Positions 22,646-35,325 of a DNA stretch of 64,000 nucleotides are shown piece by piece. The notes under the pieces were generated by a model. It searched no databases and was not told where the DNA came from. It was given only the letters and a program-made list of their open reading frames with translations. A program made the translations under genes and the position numbers. Each line of letters opens with the position of its first letter. The stretch's first letter is position 1. The stretch comes from Labia minor (lineage: Eukaryota; Arthropoda; Insecta; Dermaptera; Spongiphoridae): contig OY720344.1 of NCBI GenBank assembly GCA_963082975.1, positions 75,752,053-75,816,052 on the forward strand, given 5' to 3'.

Positions 22646-24671
22646 CTAGAAATTCTTATTCAAATTAAGTTTACATATAAAGGTTGTTTTTAATTTAGTT
22701 ATGTCATATGAATTTAAGTAATTTAATTTTAGGAATTTTTGATCTTATTATTATTAAATCATCTATTTCATATTTTGAATTCTTTTTTTGATTTTTATTT
22801 CTTTCTATGCAGGCGTATTTTTTTCTAGACAAAATATATGAAAATAAATTTTCTGTTTTGAGCATGTTTTTCTTATTTATTGCAAATCTCTTCGCAATTT
22901 TTTTTTTAGACTCCCAAAGGGTTTTACTATTTGTTTATGATGAGATTTATGTGTTTATATTAATCGTTCAAAATTATAATTCACTGCTTTTCAAAATACA
23001 TATAAAATAAAATAATTTCTCCTATCCGTCATCTAAACAAATGAATATTATATAATTGTTTATTCATATATCTATGTAGATATTTTTACTATATATAATT
23101 ACAAATTTGAATGAAATGTACTATTAATATCATACTATCCTATAATTAATAGCATATTGAAGATTGTATTGAAAAAAATTGATAATTTTTAACTTCTGTG
23201 AAGTATATTAAATTTGAATATAAAATGTGAATATATTATATACTCATTTATATAATTATACTATTATATACTTAATTTATTTAATATCATTTTTATGAAT
23301 ATAGAAATTAAATTAACTTATTAAGAAATTTAAAAAAAAATAATAAAATTTTTTTTTCAAATTCTAATTCAAAACACACAATAAAAATTTTTTCGATTCT
23401 ATTTTTATTATAAAATTATAACATCAAGGTTTTAATATTTTTTAAGAATTCAAAAATAAATATAATAATAAAAATGGTTAAATTTTTAATATTTTTTTTT
23501 AATTTAAATTAAAAAAAAAAATTACAAGGTGTGAACTAGTCTCTGAATAATTCGACATCTCATTTTGTTTAAAAATAATAAATAAATGTATATTTTAATT
23601 TTATTTTTTATTGGGTCAGGAAATTGTACTGATATCGTGGAAAATTTATTATTTGCAGAATTTTATATCATTTGCCACAAATTTGAATTTATTTCTTTAT
23701 GGAAATGCTGTGTTTAATGGTGATTTCATTGTTTAGCTAATAATAAAAGAAAGGGAGGTTCCTTTAAGAATAAATGGTTACATCTATCGAGGAAATAATT
23801 CAAATGTAGGAGTCGAAATGACATATATATATTTATATATATATATAGTTAATTTAAGTAAATTTAATTAAAGAGGATGCGCATTCTCTTTGTAGTCAGT
23901 TGTTCAAGATCTATTCAAAACCCAGCAAAACAACTGGTATAAATAAATAATCATGCTTAAATAAATCAAGAAGGAATAATCATGCCATTTATGCTCACCA
24001 CACCCTGCCAAGTAATTGATAGTAGTAGTGACAGTGAAACATAACTCAGACTTTCTGTTGCCACTGTTTTTAGCAAAGTACTCAAGGTAAAACAAAACAC
24101 ATGAAAATCTTTTGATTACTATCATATACTTTTATAGATACATATCATATATACTGTAAAAGCAAGATTTTAATTCATAGTTTTTCATTAATAATAATTA
24201 GTAAATTAATAATTATTAAATAAAAATATTATATAAGAACTTAATCTATATAAATATAAAGTATAAATTATTCTCACAAACAAAATTTTAGTTTTCAGAA
24301 ATATTTCACCTAGTATCTGCGGTTCAATCTACTACCTTAATGTAAAATGAAATTTTTAAATATTTTTAATAATATTAAATTTTAATTATGTAAATCGATA
24401 AATATATATATAAGAGTTTTTATCTCCTCATAGCTCAGAATTTACAAAATTTTACATTTCTTAATGTTTCATCTAAATATGACTTTAGAATTTACCAGAA
24501 TGATCATATATACCCTATTTGAACATATGAACATTATCAATATCTATTAAAAAAACAGAATTTAATTGTTTAAAATTAATTTCAAATTTAAAGAAGCTTT
24601 ACGTTGTCCATATAATCTCAATTATGTGGGGGCAATCCTTGACTTCTAATATTAATCAATCATACAAATAT
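22646..24671. other. AT-rich intergenic sequence
   Basis: A less biased patch at 23880-24125 is open on the minus strand (73 codons) but matches nothing known, and its plus-strand reading is no better. Remaining sequence is A/T homopolymers and short repeats. Confidence 0.4.
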
Positions 24672-25261
24672 TATGCATAAATTTTAATCCTATTCTCAAA
24701 TACTCTAAATCTACTCTCGTTATAGACTATCCCTCACACCCATATAATACAACCGGTAAAATAATTGTTTTATATATTTTAATTTTTATCCCCTATGATA
24801 ATAATTTTGATGCGATAAGCCCCTTTATTGCATGATAACAGGCGTTTCCCGATTGTAACCTCGCTTTAAACTCATCTCGAATATTATTATCTTTCGTTAT
24901 CACAGAACCTAAGTACATATTTAAATTTTTCTACATTTTCAAATTCTAAATCTTGTATATTAAGATTTTGTGTGTTAATACTATTCCTCTCTGATACTAA
25001 ATGTCTTTGTCTTAGCATTATTAATTTCCAGTCCCACCTCTTTTCCTGCTTCAATTAATTTTTCTACACAATCTATAATTGCAATTGCCGAATCTCCTAT
25101 TATATTTAAGTCGTCTGCGTAACCTAATACTTGAATTTTTTTGTTTAATTCGATTCCGTTTGACTTCTCCCCAAATTGTCTAATTATATATTCCACAACT
25201 AAATAAAATAAAATTGGTGATAATGGGTCTCCTTGTTTTAACCCATTTCGAATTTTCAAAG
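24672..25261 (-). pseudogene. Non-LTR retrotransposon reverse transcriptase remnant
   Basis: On the minus strand, 25259-24981 reads KIRNGLKQGDPLSPILFYLV, then QVLGYADDLNIIGDS. These are the LKQGDPLSP motif and the catalytic YADD box of a non-LTR reverse transcriptase. Downstream (24980-24672), with stops and frameshifts, come ARLQSGNACYHAIKGLIASK and TIILPVVLYG, the same family as 9330-9843. The 5' part of ORF2 is missing. It is a dead 5'-truncated copy. Confidence 0.88.
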
Positions 25262-27006
25262 TTAAAAAAAATACTAAATAAAGTAATTATTATTATATAT
25301 GTTAAATATGTTTAAATTTTAATATAATCAAGTAAATTAAATATATAATATTTTTTCGTGAGATAGTAAAAATGGTCCTTACAATTCAAAAAAATTATAA
25401 TTTATTAATATTTTATAAATATTTAAACAATAGAAAAAAATTCATGTTATTAACATTAACATTAACATATTAACATTTTGCAAAGTATTTGTACAAATCT
25501 TTGAAAATAAATCTAGAATGATGTTTTGATTTAAAAACAATTTTTGTTTGCTTTCAATAAACAAATTCTATTATATTATAAGACCTTTGTATCAAATTTT
25601 AAAAGAAAATTTATTTTTACGAAAAGAAAAAAAGATATTTTCAAAAAAAAAAATTGTTTGGTATTCCAAAAATAGAAAATAGAGAATACAAGTAAAGATT
25701 TTAAATAAATAATAATTATATGTTAAATAAATATAGAAATTAGAAGAATCTTATCAATTAAAGAAAAGAAATGATTACATTTAAATAATGTTATAATGAT
25801 TGTTTAAATCATTATAACATTAGACAATGATAATTAAGCTTTTGTTTGAAGGGAGAAAGAATGATTGAGTAGTAAGAAGGATTCTTATTATAACTCTAAT
25901 TATTGCAAGATTAAATATAGCATTAATGATTAAATGAAATATAATAAATGGAAAAAAATATATTTAATTAATAAGATAGATAAATAAAACGTAGTAAGAT
26001 TATTTTTAAATATAAATCAATTTAGAACCCGTTATTTGAAATAATGTACCTGCCAAGCGCTCAGTCTCCAGGGAATATTAGACCTTTTGGACCTTAGTTG
26101 AGTGCCATAAATTATCTTTTTGTTATTCTAAACAAAATTGAAAGAATCCTTTTAAATCATATTTGAGTGAATCAGGAAGAAAACTTTCACGAATGAACAA
26201 TTATTTAAACAAAAAAAAAAAAAAGAAAAGTAAATTTAGCAAATTTGTTTTTCTTTATGAACTTGATTGTAAATTCTTATATATAATATATTTATTATAA
26301 AACCGTTTTATAATATAAAATAGTATTCACATTTCTATTATTTCCAAATATAATCAGTTAATCCATTAAGTTAATCATGAAATGGTAATGAAAGTTTTCT
26401 GATAAAGGAGATATAAAATTTGTAGAAAGATTGGATTTTGGATGTAATATTTCAAATATTTTTCATCAAAGTAAATAAAATACATATTCTAAATTACGTA
26501 AATATTATAGTCACGGTTTCCAAAGATTTTGAATTATATTAAAAATAAAATACAGATGATTTAAATTGAAATTTTTAAGAATAATATTTGTTTTTTCAAT
26601 AACATCGTAGATCATTAGGAAGGATCTAATGGCGTTTGAATGATTTAAATCCGTTAATATTTAAATATTTTGGAATTTTTTATTTCATGAAAACATATTC
26701 AAATATAGCAGCTATATGTTATAATTCTAAATTTGAAAAATGAATATTTAATTAAAGATTAACTTGCGAAGAGAAAAAAAGGTGATATGATATAGATCCC
26801 AATATCATTAAACTTACCTAAAAATATGCATGATCTCATTTACTTCAGAAAATAAATAAATATAATTAGTTACCAATTAGAATTATTTTGTAATGGATTT
26901 CCTATTTATAAAATACAAATTCTTATTTATATTATTTGAATTAAAAATAATTTTTTTAAAAATTCATCTAAGTCTATGGAGTTAATAGATTTCATTAAAA
27001 AATTAG
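25262..27006. other. AT-rich intergenic sequence
   Basis: Only one less biased patch (26030-26110, containing CTGCCAAGCGCTCAGTCTCC). No gene recognised. Confidence 0.4.
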
Positions 27007-27611
27007 CTGGAGTGTCTCCTCTCGACTATCTCGCAATTTGAGAATTGGATTAAATAACATAATATATTATATTTAAATTAAATTTAATTAATTATAAATT
27101 ATAAATAATAAATATTAAACCAGCGCATGTTTGACTTTTTGTTGATGGCACCACTACACGTGTTGGCGCGTGAGATTTGCAGTGTTAAAAAATTAATTCT
27201 GGTACTTTCAGCGAATCAATCAAGCTGAAATTATATATATAGCAGTTTTATACAATTATTAATCATGTGAAAAATTATCAAACATTTATCTTTATCTTTA
27301 CGGTCACTTTAGAGGAAAAAAAATCAAATCGTTGTAGGTAATGACCCTCTTCCGGTTGAGCTACATTTCTCAAAAGTTGATAGAAAACTACGAATTTTGA
27401 ATAATGCTCATGTACCAAATTTCATCCTTCTAGCTCAAACCGTTTTTGCGTAATCTTGGTTACATACATACACACACACACATATACACACACACAGACA
27501 TTTTTCTCAACCTTAGTGAAAATGATTCAGGAACCTTCAAAACGTATAAAAACATCAAAATCTCAACATCGAAAATTTTCGTGATCGCAAAACTATCTCT
27601 AGCGAGATAGT
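27007..27611 (+). repeat. Dispersed repeat family A, longest copy
   Basis: Has both terminal motifs (GGAGTGTCTCCTCTCGACTA start, ACTATCTCTAGCGAGATAGT end) and all internal blocks, including CTCAAACCGTTTTTGCGTAA and a CACACA run at about 27470-27500. It best defines the family length, about 600 bp. Confidence 0.88.
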
Positions 27612-28074
27612 AATAATTAAGGATTAAAATAAAATTGATATATATATAATTGAATATACTGGTCTCGAAACAATTTAGCCAGTTTTGTTTTATGAATTTT
27701 GCTGTTAATTTTTATTATAATATATTTATTAGAAAAGAGTTTTATACATAAAATAGTATTAAATGAACTTTTTTTTTATTTCCAAAAATAAGAAATAATT
27801 AAATGTGATTATAATTTTAGTATTGTGAAGATTTTATAAAAATTTATCAACAAGAAAATTAAATATAATTTTGTAATATTTTTTTTCTAAATCTATACAG
27901 CCTATCAAAATAAAAATCAATTTTAAAATTAATATACTTAATATAAAATTTAATAATTTAATTAATCTAAAATTATAATATATATATTTAATATAAATTT
28001 TCTCTTAAATTTTACAATTATGTTAGAAAAAATATAAAAAAAATTGTAGGAAGTACCCATATTGAAATGTCCAA
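27612..28074. other. AT-rich intergenic sequence
   Basis: Nothing recognised. Confidence 0.4.
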
Positions 28075-28350
28075 AGGGTTTGGCCAACCGGTGACCAATA
28101 AGGGACAAGATAAAACCTTTGTTACCTGCATCCCCACCACCCTTAACTATAGGGTATTTTAAGTTGCAGACTTAAGCAAAACACATCACTCGTGTAGAAA
28201 CTCGCTTACTGATAATATCTCTTCTGATATTGACATTAGTGTTCTCCTCTACATCGGTGTGGCTGAGCTCTTCACCTATGACCGATCTGCATTGGCTTCT
28301 CTGCGGACAGCGGTGATAGGAAAAGGGACTCTCCGTGCACGGTAATATGA
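28075..28350. other. G+C-richer island, long reading frames on both strands
   Basis: The plus strand is open for 59 codons from 28173 (DLSKTHHSCRNSLTDNISSD, then VAELFTYDRSALASLRTAV) to a TAA near 28348. The minus strand is also open across most of it (VIGEELSHTDVEENTNVNIR). Neither reading matches a family I recognise. It lies 0.6 kb downstream of the last identified BMP receptor exon, in the direction of that gene, but does not supply the expected CW residues in phase. Confidence 0.25.
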
Positions 28351-28519
28351 AATATCTTTTTATTTCATAGGTTATAAAAAATTAAAAATGTTATTTACAT
28401 TTTAATATTTTATATAAATCACTAATAACTTTCATTTAGAATTTTAATAATTTACTAATCTCTTAATAAAAACATTACAATCTAAATATTTAACCAAATT
28501 AACTAAAGAATATATAGTC

Positions 28520-28622
28520 CTGATCGCCGACTCGACTTAAAGAGGTTTTAGGAAGGGAAGGGTTATTTTCACACCAAATTTCACATGAGGAGATTTTTTA
28601 CATATCACCACGAATTATGCAC
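28520..28622 (+). repeat. Repeat family B, short fragment
   Basis: GGAAGGGAAGGGTTATTTTC, ACACCAAATTTCACATGAGG and TACATATCACCACGAATTAT match 19265-19330. Confidence 0.7.
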
Positions 28623-28952
28623 TTCAATATTAATATTAAATTTTCATTAAAGGATTTATTATTCATTATTTAACTACTACCTTTAATTTTTATTATAAAA
28701 ATTTTTAAAGTTTTAATTTAATATTTTTATAAATATCAACAAATTTTGTTATAATTGTATATAATTTAATCTTTTATTATTCATTACTTAACAATATTTT
28801 AATTTTACAATTTTAATAATTTTTTTGTTTTTTTAATCAGTTTTTTGTTAATGAAATAAATTTTAAAAAATTGCTTGCTTTTTTCATTTTTCATTTTCAT
28901 TTTTTTAAGTATGTAAAAAAATTAATTAATGAAATAAAATTCACTAACTCAC

Positions 28953-31900
28953 CTTGCCCCATAATGACGACCCCAGTTCCATTACTAGAAGAGTCTTCGT
29001 GCCAAAGAGCATAACAAAATTTTGTTGTGCTGGAACACTTTTCCATTTGTTCACCTGCTATCCCCTTAAAAAGAAAAATTAATCATTTATAAAAAGAATT
29101 AGAATTATTATAATGCGTCTTAAATATATATATATATATATACTAATTTTTTTTATTTTGAGTATTATTTTATTTATCTGGTTTAATCTTAATCCTCATT
29201 AATCCTATTCTAATCAAATTATTTTATTTTAATATTTTTTTTTAATGAATTATAAATTTACCTGAATATCCCCCGCCTGGTAATCTTCAGATGATGGGTC
29301 CTCTTGTGCATTTTGCATAGAAATATGACCCACGCTTCGTGCCATATACAGGCATTCGCGAGCCTCTTGCGAACCTGTAAACAAACAAAATAAATTCCGA
29401 GATAAAGGATATAAAAATATATCCTATTCGATATGAATTTATTCTATTTATTTAATAGGAAACATTACATAAATATGAAATTAAATATATATTTTTTAAA
29501 TTAATTTTAAAAAAGTCAATATTAAATTTTTAATTAAATAATATTAAAATGTTGGTTATTAAAATTAAAATGAAAAAGATGTTTTAATTTTTGAAATAAC
29601 CAAAAATTTTTTTTAATTATTTTTTATTGAAGGACAACTCAATTAAAAAGTATTTTATAAAAAAAATAATTTTAAACGCAGGCACAAGACCCCCATGATT
29701 TAGAGCAGCTATTCTAAAAGGGGTCCATGTGGACCCCCTGGGGGTCTATGGGACTTCATGAGGGGTCTATGATCACCAAGGGGTCTATTGGGGGTCTATG
29801 GATGTCTCTTTAGTAAAAAATAAATTAAAAGGTGAGATTTAAGAATAAAACTTAGTAATTTTAGGCCAAACATAAAAGAAATCGCACAAAAACTTCAAGT
29901 CCATCCATCACACTAATATTATAATTTTGTAAAATATTAATGTTTTTTTTATTATATGTTAAATTTAATCATTAAAAATATAGATATAATTATTAATATT
30001 TCAGTTTCTTTCTTCTATACAATTTCCCCTCATTTTCCTATTACTATGTGTTTTAAAATGAGTTGTCTTTGGTAGCTTTTGCACACACACAATTAGATGT
30101 ATATATTTATATATATATATATATATATATTCCTTAGGTAGGGGGTCTATGAAATAAATAAAATTCCTCCAGGGGGTCTATGTTTTAAATCGTTTTTTCT
30201 CACATATATTTTTTACCGCGAAATCAACGAAAATATTAAGGTCAAAAATTGATTGATATTAATTTATAAAAGAAAGTAAATGGGATTCATATATATTTTT
30301 TTGATTTGTTTTTTTTTTAATACAATAGTTTGTTTGTTGTCATAATAACTAGTAATGTGATTGAATGAATTTGATTATTTTTAATTAGAAAACTGATAAA
30401 TAGAATTTCTATAGTAAAATATTTAATTAATTTTTTGAGTCATTCCTTGCAATGTTTAAAATAAAAATATAAAAGTTCTCGTTTAGATTTAATCGAAGGC
30501 ATTAGTTGAAACATTTTTGTATAGTTTGTATAGTTTTTTGACAATAATCATTAATATCTCAGAATTTAGCAAATATTTTCAAAAATAATTATCAAAGTTA
30601 TTATTTTATATTACATTTTGTCAAAAAAATAATAGTTCTTTCGTTAAAAAAATGGATTAAGGTGACCAGATTTTTAAATGGGCAAAGCGGGACAACTCTG
30701 AAGGAGGGGTGGGTGGGGATCAACAAAAATTTTCATACAGAATAAAAATAATATCGTAATATTTTTTTTATTTTTAGCATAAGTACAATATTTTATTCCT
30801 TGACATATTTTTTATTTGAGTGAATTTGTTTCAGTAGATTGTTGTCATTTTTTAAAATATTGTATTTAAAATATTGTAAAAATCTTCACAAGAATTTGTC
30901 AAATTATATTTGACCCATAAAATGGCTTTCAAAGTTTCAACACTTAATTTTGATTTTTCGAAACCCATAGGATTCTTAGAACGCAAAACAATGATTTTCA
31001 TAAATATAAAATTTAACTTAATTCTAAAAGTCGGGACTTTTGAAAAACGTCGCGGGACGCGGGACAAATTGTAAAAAATCTGGAATGTCCCGCCAAAAGC
31101 GGGACGTCTGGTCACCTTAAATCAACGGGCAGTCAACAGTAAATTATCAATTATGTTCATTATAGAACCCCATAACTGAAAAATAATAAAACCATAGTCA
31201 TGAAGAAGATCCTTATACGGAACCTAAACGTCGATACATTGGTTGGAAAAAAAGTTACTATTTCATATATTAAAACCTTGGTTGCTTGCTATATATATAT
31301 ATATATGTCCTAATTCATAATATATTTTCTAATCAATCAATAGCATTATAAAACTATTTATAAAAATAACTAAAATTTACTACGTATAAACTTGAAATTC
31401 CATCTCTTAAAAAAAAATATTAAATACAATAGAAGAAAATTTCAATGCCTTTGTCAAATTAAATTAATATTGTCAATTGAACAATTTCAGTCTGATGATG
31501 ATATGAGAACAAAGCGTCTATATTCTATGTAATTTTTATTTTTATTTTTAAATTTTTTTTTATGTCTAAGTGAAGGCAAAGGAACCGGTCGCCTGTATTC
31601 GTATGTTTCGGATATCCCCTCACCTCTCTCTCTAGCGCAATTCCCCCCTCTCAGTCCCCCCAAATAAAAAAGTGCATCATGATGCATCGCAATTCGCTAC
31701 AACTCAAGTCAAGGTTAAACCGATGTATGGCTCGACGCCCAAGCTTGGCTTGAACCGATTCCGTAATTACTCCCCCCACTAAGTATTACTAGGCATACTG
31801 TACAAGTAACGCCTTCAATTGGACGTGCATCCGATAATCATTAGGTTGCACAAGGAGAACCGCAACTTGATTTAGACATGATTAGATATTTTCCCAATCT

Positions 31901-34416
31901 CCATGAAAAATTGTATTCTTTCTTTCAACTATCAAAAATATTTTTTTTATTTTTAAAATATTAAAAAGAGAGAGAATGAGAGTGGATGATATATATATAA
32001 TATTATGAAGGAGATAGAGATTGGAAAAAATATGTAGTCCTTTCTCATTCAAATCAAATCATTTTTATTTTTAATCCTTCAAAGTTATAAATCATTTTTA
32101 AAATTTTATTAAACAAACCCTAAAATTTATCATCTTAGCTAGGTCAAGAATTAATTATATTTATTATTATTTTTTATGTTATTTAGATGCAATTGATAAT
32201 TAAATTAGTTGATAGAGAAGTAACATTCTTTTAAAAAAATTTCAAATATTTTTTTTAAATATTCCAAATTGTTTTTAAAAATTTAAAATAAAAATTAGTA
32301 TGTTAAAACAAATATTAAAATTTATTTAATCTCTATGTGAGCCCCCTCTCGAAAAAATTCAAACAAATTCTATACATGCTTAAATCATTAAAAAAATCAC
32401 TTTTACTAAATATTTTATTAAATGGAAATCGATATTAATAACTAAAATTGTATAACTATATTAAATAGATAAATGTAGTTATATTAAATCATACATCGCC
32501 GTAATTAAAATTCCAAAATAAATGCTGAATGTCCAACATGAAAATTAAATGGTTTGATGCAATAAAGAGAAGATTAATTGATCATTAACCTTGAGCATTT
32601 CTAGTAGAAATTTAAAATAAATGATTTTTTCAGAAATTTCAAAATATATTCTAACAGAATGATTATTCATCGATAAAATCGATCTTGGTCTTATTTTTTT
32701 TAAACAAGAAAAACATTTTTCTAATATGAAATCTAATTTTATAAAAAATCATTAGTTTAAGAAAAAAAATTAATAATTGTTTTTTTATCAATTTCCTCTT
32801 TTCAAATTAATTTTAAATTAATTAAAGAGCCTTCTTTTGTAATTTCTATTTTAATATACCAACATTACATATCAATTCTAAATTCCGTGATATATAATTT
32901 CTTATCTAATTTATGTATTTTTGTATCATTTACGTGACAAATAGAACAGAATCAGATATATATTTAAAAAAAATTTTCAAAAAATTATTTAAACTATTGA
33001 TGATATTCATATTGAAATTGATTTATATTTCATTTGAATAATTATTTAATTAATTAATAAAAAATAATCATTATACTAATGACATTCAAACAATAATTTA
33101 TAAATCTAAAAATCTTTGAATCAGTGCTCAATTTTCAAAATAATTAATTTTATTAAAAATTTTTAAAGGATAATAAAACATACAGGAACCTTAATTATTT
33201 AATGTAATTTAATTATTTATTGATATACTGATATACGATACAATAATTAATTGACTTTTACCTATACAAGTATTTTTTATATTTATTTATTTATAATTTT
33301 TTATATATTTTTAATTTTATTTTTTATATAAAAAATATTTTCCAACAATAGAGATAAATTTTAGGTAAAAATGATATCCAAAAAAATAAAATTATCCAAG
33401 GCTCCTTTAAGATAGGCATCAATCGATATCATAATAGCCCCTTTCTATTTAGTTCCCCAGACAGGTTCAAAGTAAAATTGAAAATATGTTTATAGTTTCG
33501 CACAGAAAAACACCAATATTTTATAATTAAATTTATATCTGAATTATAAAATGCACATTACATTCAATTGTTTTATTGAATTTAAAAAATAAATTTTTGT
33601 AATTACATATAATAATTTAATTAATTTCAAGTATTTTTTTAAAATTTAAAAATTATGTAATTTAAATGAGAAATTATATTAATTATCAAATAGTTGAAAG
33701 GCAATTAATTTTTGCTTCGTGTATTAATATCCTTATGAATAAATATTAACAAATTTTCATACATTTATTTTCTATTTTAATAATTGTAATAATTGAAAGG
33801 CAATTAATTTCTGCTTCGTGTATTAATGTCCTTATGAATAAATTAACAAATAATATTTATATAAAAAAAAAAAAAATTAATTTCAATTATAAATATATCT
33901 TCATAATATCGAATATTTTAATAATTAATTTTTTTTTTAATAATAAATTTAAATATCAATATTGAGATAATTATAGTATAAATAAATATCACAAGAAAAT
34001 ATTTTTTGACATAAATAAAATAAAATTTATTAAATTAAACTGTCAAAGGTTTAGGAGATGTTATTTATATTTGACTGCATTTTATAAAAAAAAATCATTT
34101 AGATTTATTTTTTTTATAAATTTTAATTCTTATCACATTACTAGGTATATTTTTAATATTCCTTGTATTTTTCTAAAATGAAAAATAAAAAATTAAGGAT
34201 AAACAAAATATTACAAATTAATATTCTTTGATCTATAATATTTTATTTTCATGACTATGGAAGGCTTTAAATATATTATTTCCATACCAATTTGATATAT
34301 TTTAAAATTTTAGTAAATATTGGGAGCTTATATTAAAATTTAATAAATATCCGTTGGTTCTTACCTTGAGCATAATTTATTAAGATGAAAATTATTAAAA
34401 TGAAAGAAGAGTCCAT
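28953..34416 (-). CDS. wit: Type II BMP receptor, probably wishful thinking (partial: first three coding exons)
   Basis: Three minus-strand exons join in phase: 34416-34365 (ATG, hydrophobic signal peptide MDSSFILIIFILINYAQ), 29374-29262 and 29064-28953, together 277 nt or 92 codons. All use GT..AG, and the third exon follows a good polypyrimidine tract. The joined product starts the cysteine-rich ectodomain: ECLYMAR, then CSSTTKFCYALW, then NGTGVVIMGQG, ending one base into a Gly codon. The spacing CS..CYALW..GQG followed by an expected CW matches the three-finger ectodomain of BMPR2/Wit-type receptors rather than Punt/ActRII. Such receptors sit in the plasma membrane, bind BMP ligands and phosphorylate type I receptors. 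Intron 1 is about 5 kb. The rest of the ectodomain, the transmembrane segment and the kinase were not found to the left and probably lie beyond the window or behind very long introns. Receptor class is fairly sure; the wit assignment is less so. Confidence 0.73.
29690..30200. repeat. GGGGTCTATG-rich repeat, probably a decayed hAT-type element in intron 1
   Basis: CAGCTATTCTAAAAGGGGTC and then GGACCCCCTGGGGGTCTATG with further GGGGTCTATG copies to 29810. The motif returns at about 30138-30180 after AT-rich filler. The text resembles the ends of the 56751-57059 element. No second terminus was found. It lies between BMP receptor exons 1 and 2. Confidence 0.5.
30201..31480. other. Intron 1 of the BMP receptor gene, AT-rich with one repeat-like patch
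   Basis: At 30660-31125 there are repeated GCGGGAC words (GCGGGACAACTC, CGTCGCGGGACGCGGGACAA, AAAAGCGGGACGTCTGGTCA) with the start AAGGTGACCAGA inverted at the end (TCTGGTCACCTT). This suggests a short inverted-repeat element of about 460 bp. The 87-codon minus ORF inside it has no recognised product. Confidence 0.5.
31481..31900. other. G+C-richer unique stretch in intron 1
   Basis: Contains CTCACCTCTCTCTCTAGCGC, the palindrome TGCATCATGATGCA and GGCTCGACGCCCAAGCTTGG. It matches no repeat in the window and has no coding signature. A regulatory element or an alternative 5' exon are possible. Confidence 0.25.
31901..34361. other. Intron 1, AT-rich; includes a local duplication
   Basis: 33692-33755 and 33790-33850 are near-identical (GAAAGGCAATTAATTT, GCTTCGTGTATTAAT, CCTTATGAATAAA), a local direct duplication of about 60 bp. 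No exon recognised. Confidence 0.5.
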
Positions 34417-34979
34417 TATAGTATGAATCAGGCAGCAATTTCAGTCTTAAAACATTTTTGTTTTATTTATTTATTTATTTATTTTGTTATTTCTATTATA
34501 TGAACCTATCAGGAAGGTTCGATTAGGTCACTTGGTGAATTATAACAAATATTATCTTAAAATTTGTAGATGAAACATTATCACATCTAGCATTTCCTAA
34601 AACAGAAATATTTAATCACATTAATATAAAATTAATTTAATATTTAATAAATAAAAAACGAATTATTTTATATTTTATATATATATATATTTAATATTCT
34701 ATTATTTAACTACTCAAAAATAATTAAAATTGTGAATTGTTTGTAAATAAATAATTTATATTCAAGATTGATATATTAAAAATTGCCCCCATGGTTAATT
34801 GGCTTGAAATTGAAAAAGATTTAAGGATGTCATTTTGACAAGTGAGTGATTGACATTAGGTAAACTTAACTTACCATAAATTTTGATGTTGTGGTCCTTT
34901 AAGAATAATAAATAAAAATTTCATGTTGCACTTTGTTGGTATTTAATTGATTATTTTAATATACACGTATTAATGTGGT

Positions 34980-35325
34980 GTTAATCCCAAATCGACTCAT
35001 TCCTGTTTGTACTTCTATCGGCACTCTTAATTTCTTAGTCAAGGGGTTAAATGGGTAGGATGGGGAGAAGGACCTTGAAGCAAGCAAGCAACCACGGCAC
35101 CCGAGTCAACATGAACATGTACTTGCACATGAAGGTGAACATTGAACGATGAAAAGGAGACAGTCTACGTTCCTTGTTTCCCCGTCTGTGAATGAACTGT
35201 CCGGGCGACGTCACGTGATACGACTGTCTGAGCGGCGTCTGAGCCACCAAATGGCGCGTCTGTCTGTCTGTCCGTAGACGACGCCTACAAGCTCCACGCT
35301 TACCGCGCGCTTTTTAGATTTCCAA
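34980..35325 (-). promoter_or_regulatory. G+C-rich putative promoter / 5' UTR of the BMP receptor gene
   Basis: This stretch is much richer in G, C and CpG than its surroundings and lies 0.6-0.9 kb upstream of the signal-peptide exon ending at 34416. It contains CGACGTCACGTGATACG (CRE-like ACGTCA overlapping an E-box CACGTG), AAATGGCGCG and GTCTGTCTGTCTGTCCG. The only ORF here (minus strand, 35250-35047) has no recognisable product. Position and composition suggest the transcription start region of the gene to its left. This is inference; no TATA box or transcript evidence decides it. Confidence 0.5.

Noticed and set aside
22807-23010. 67-codon ORF rich in Phe, Leu and Ile with a membrane-protein look
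   Set aside because: Typical chance frame in T-rich sequence; no conserved feature.
31615-31760. tRNA-like words near a B-box-like TTGAACCGATTCC
   Set aside because: No A box at the right distance and no cloverleaf on either strand.
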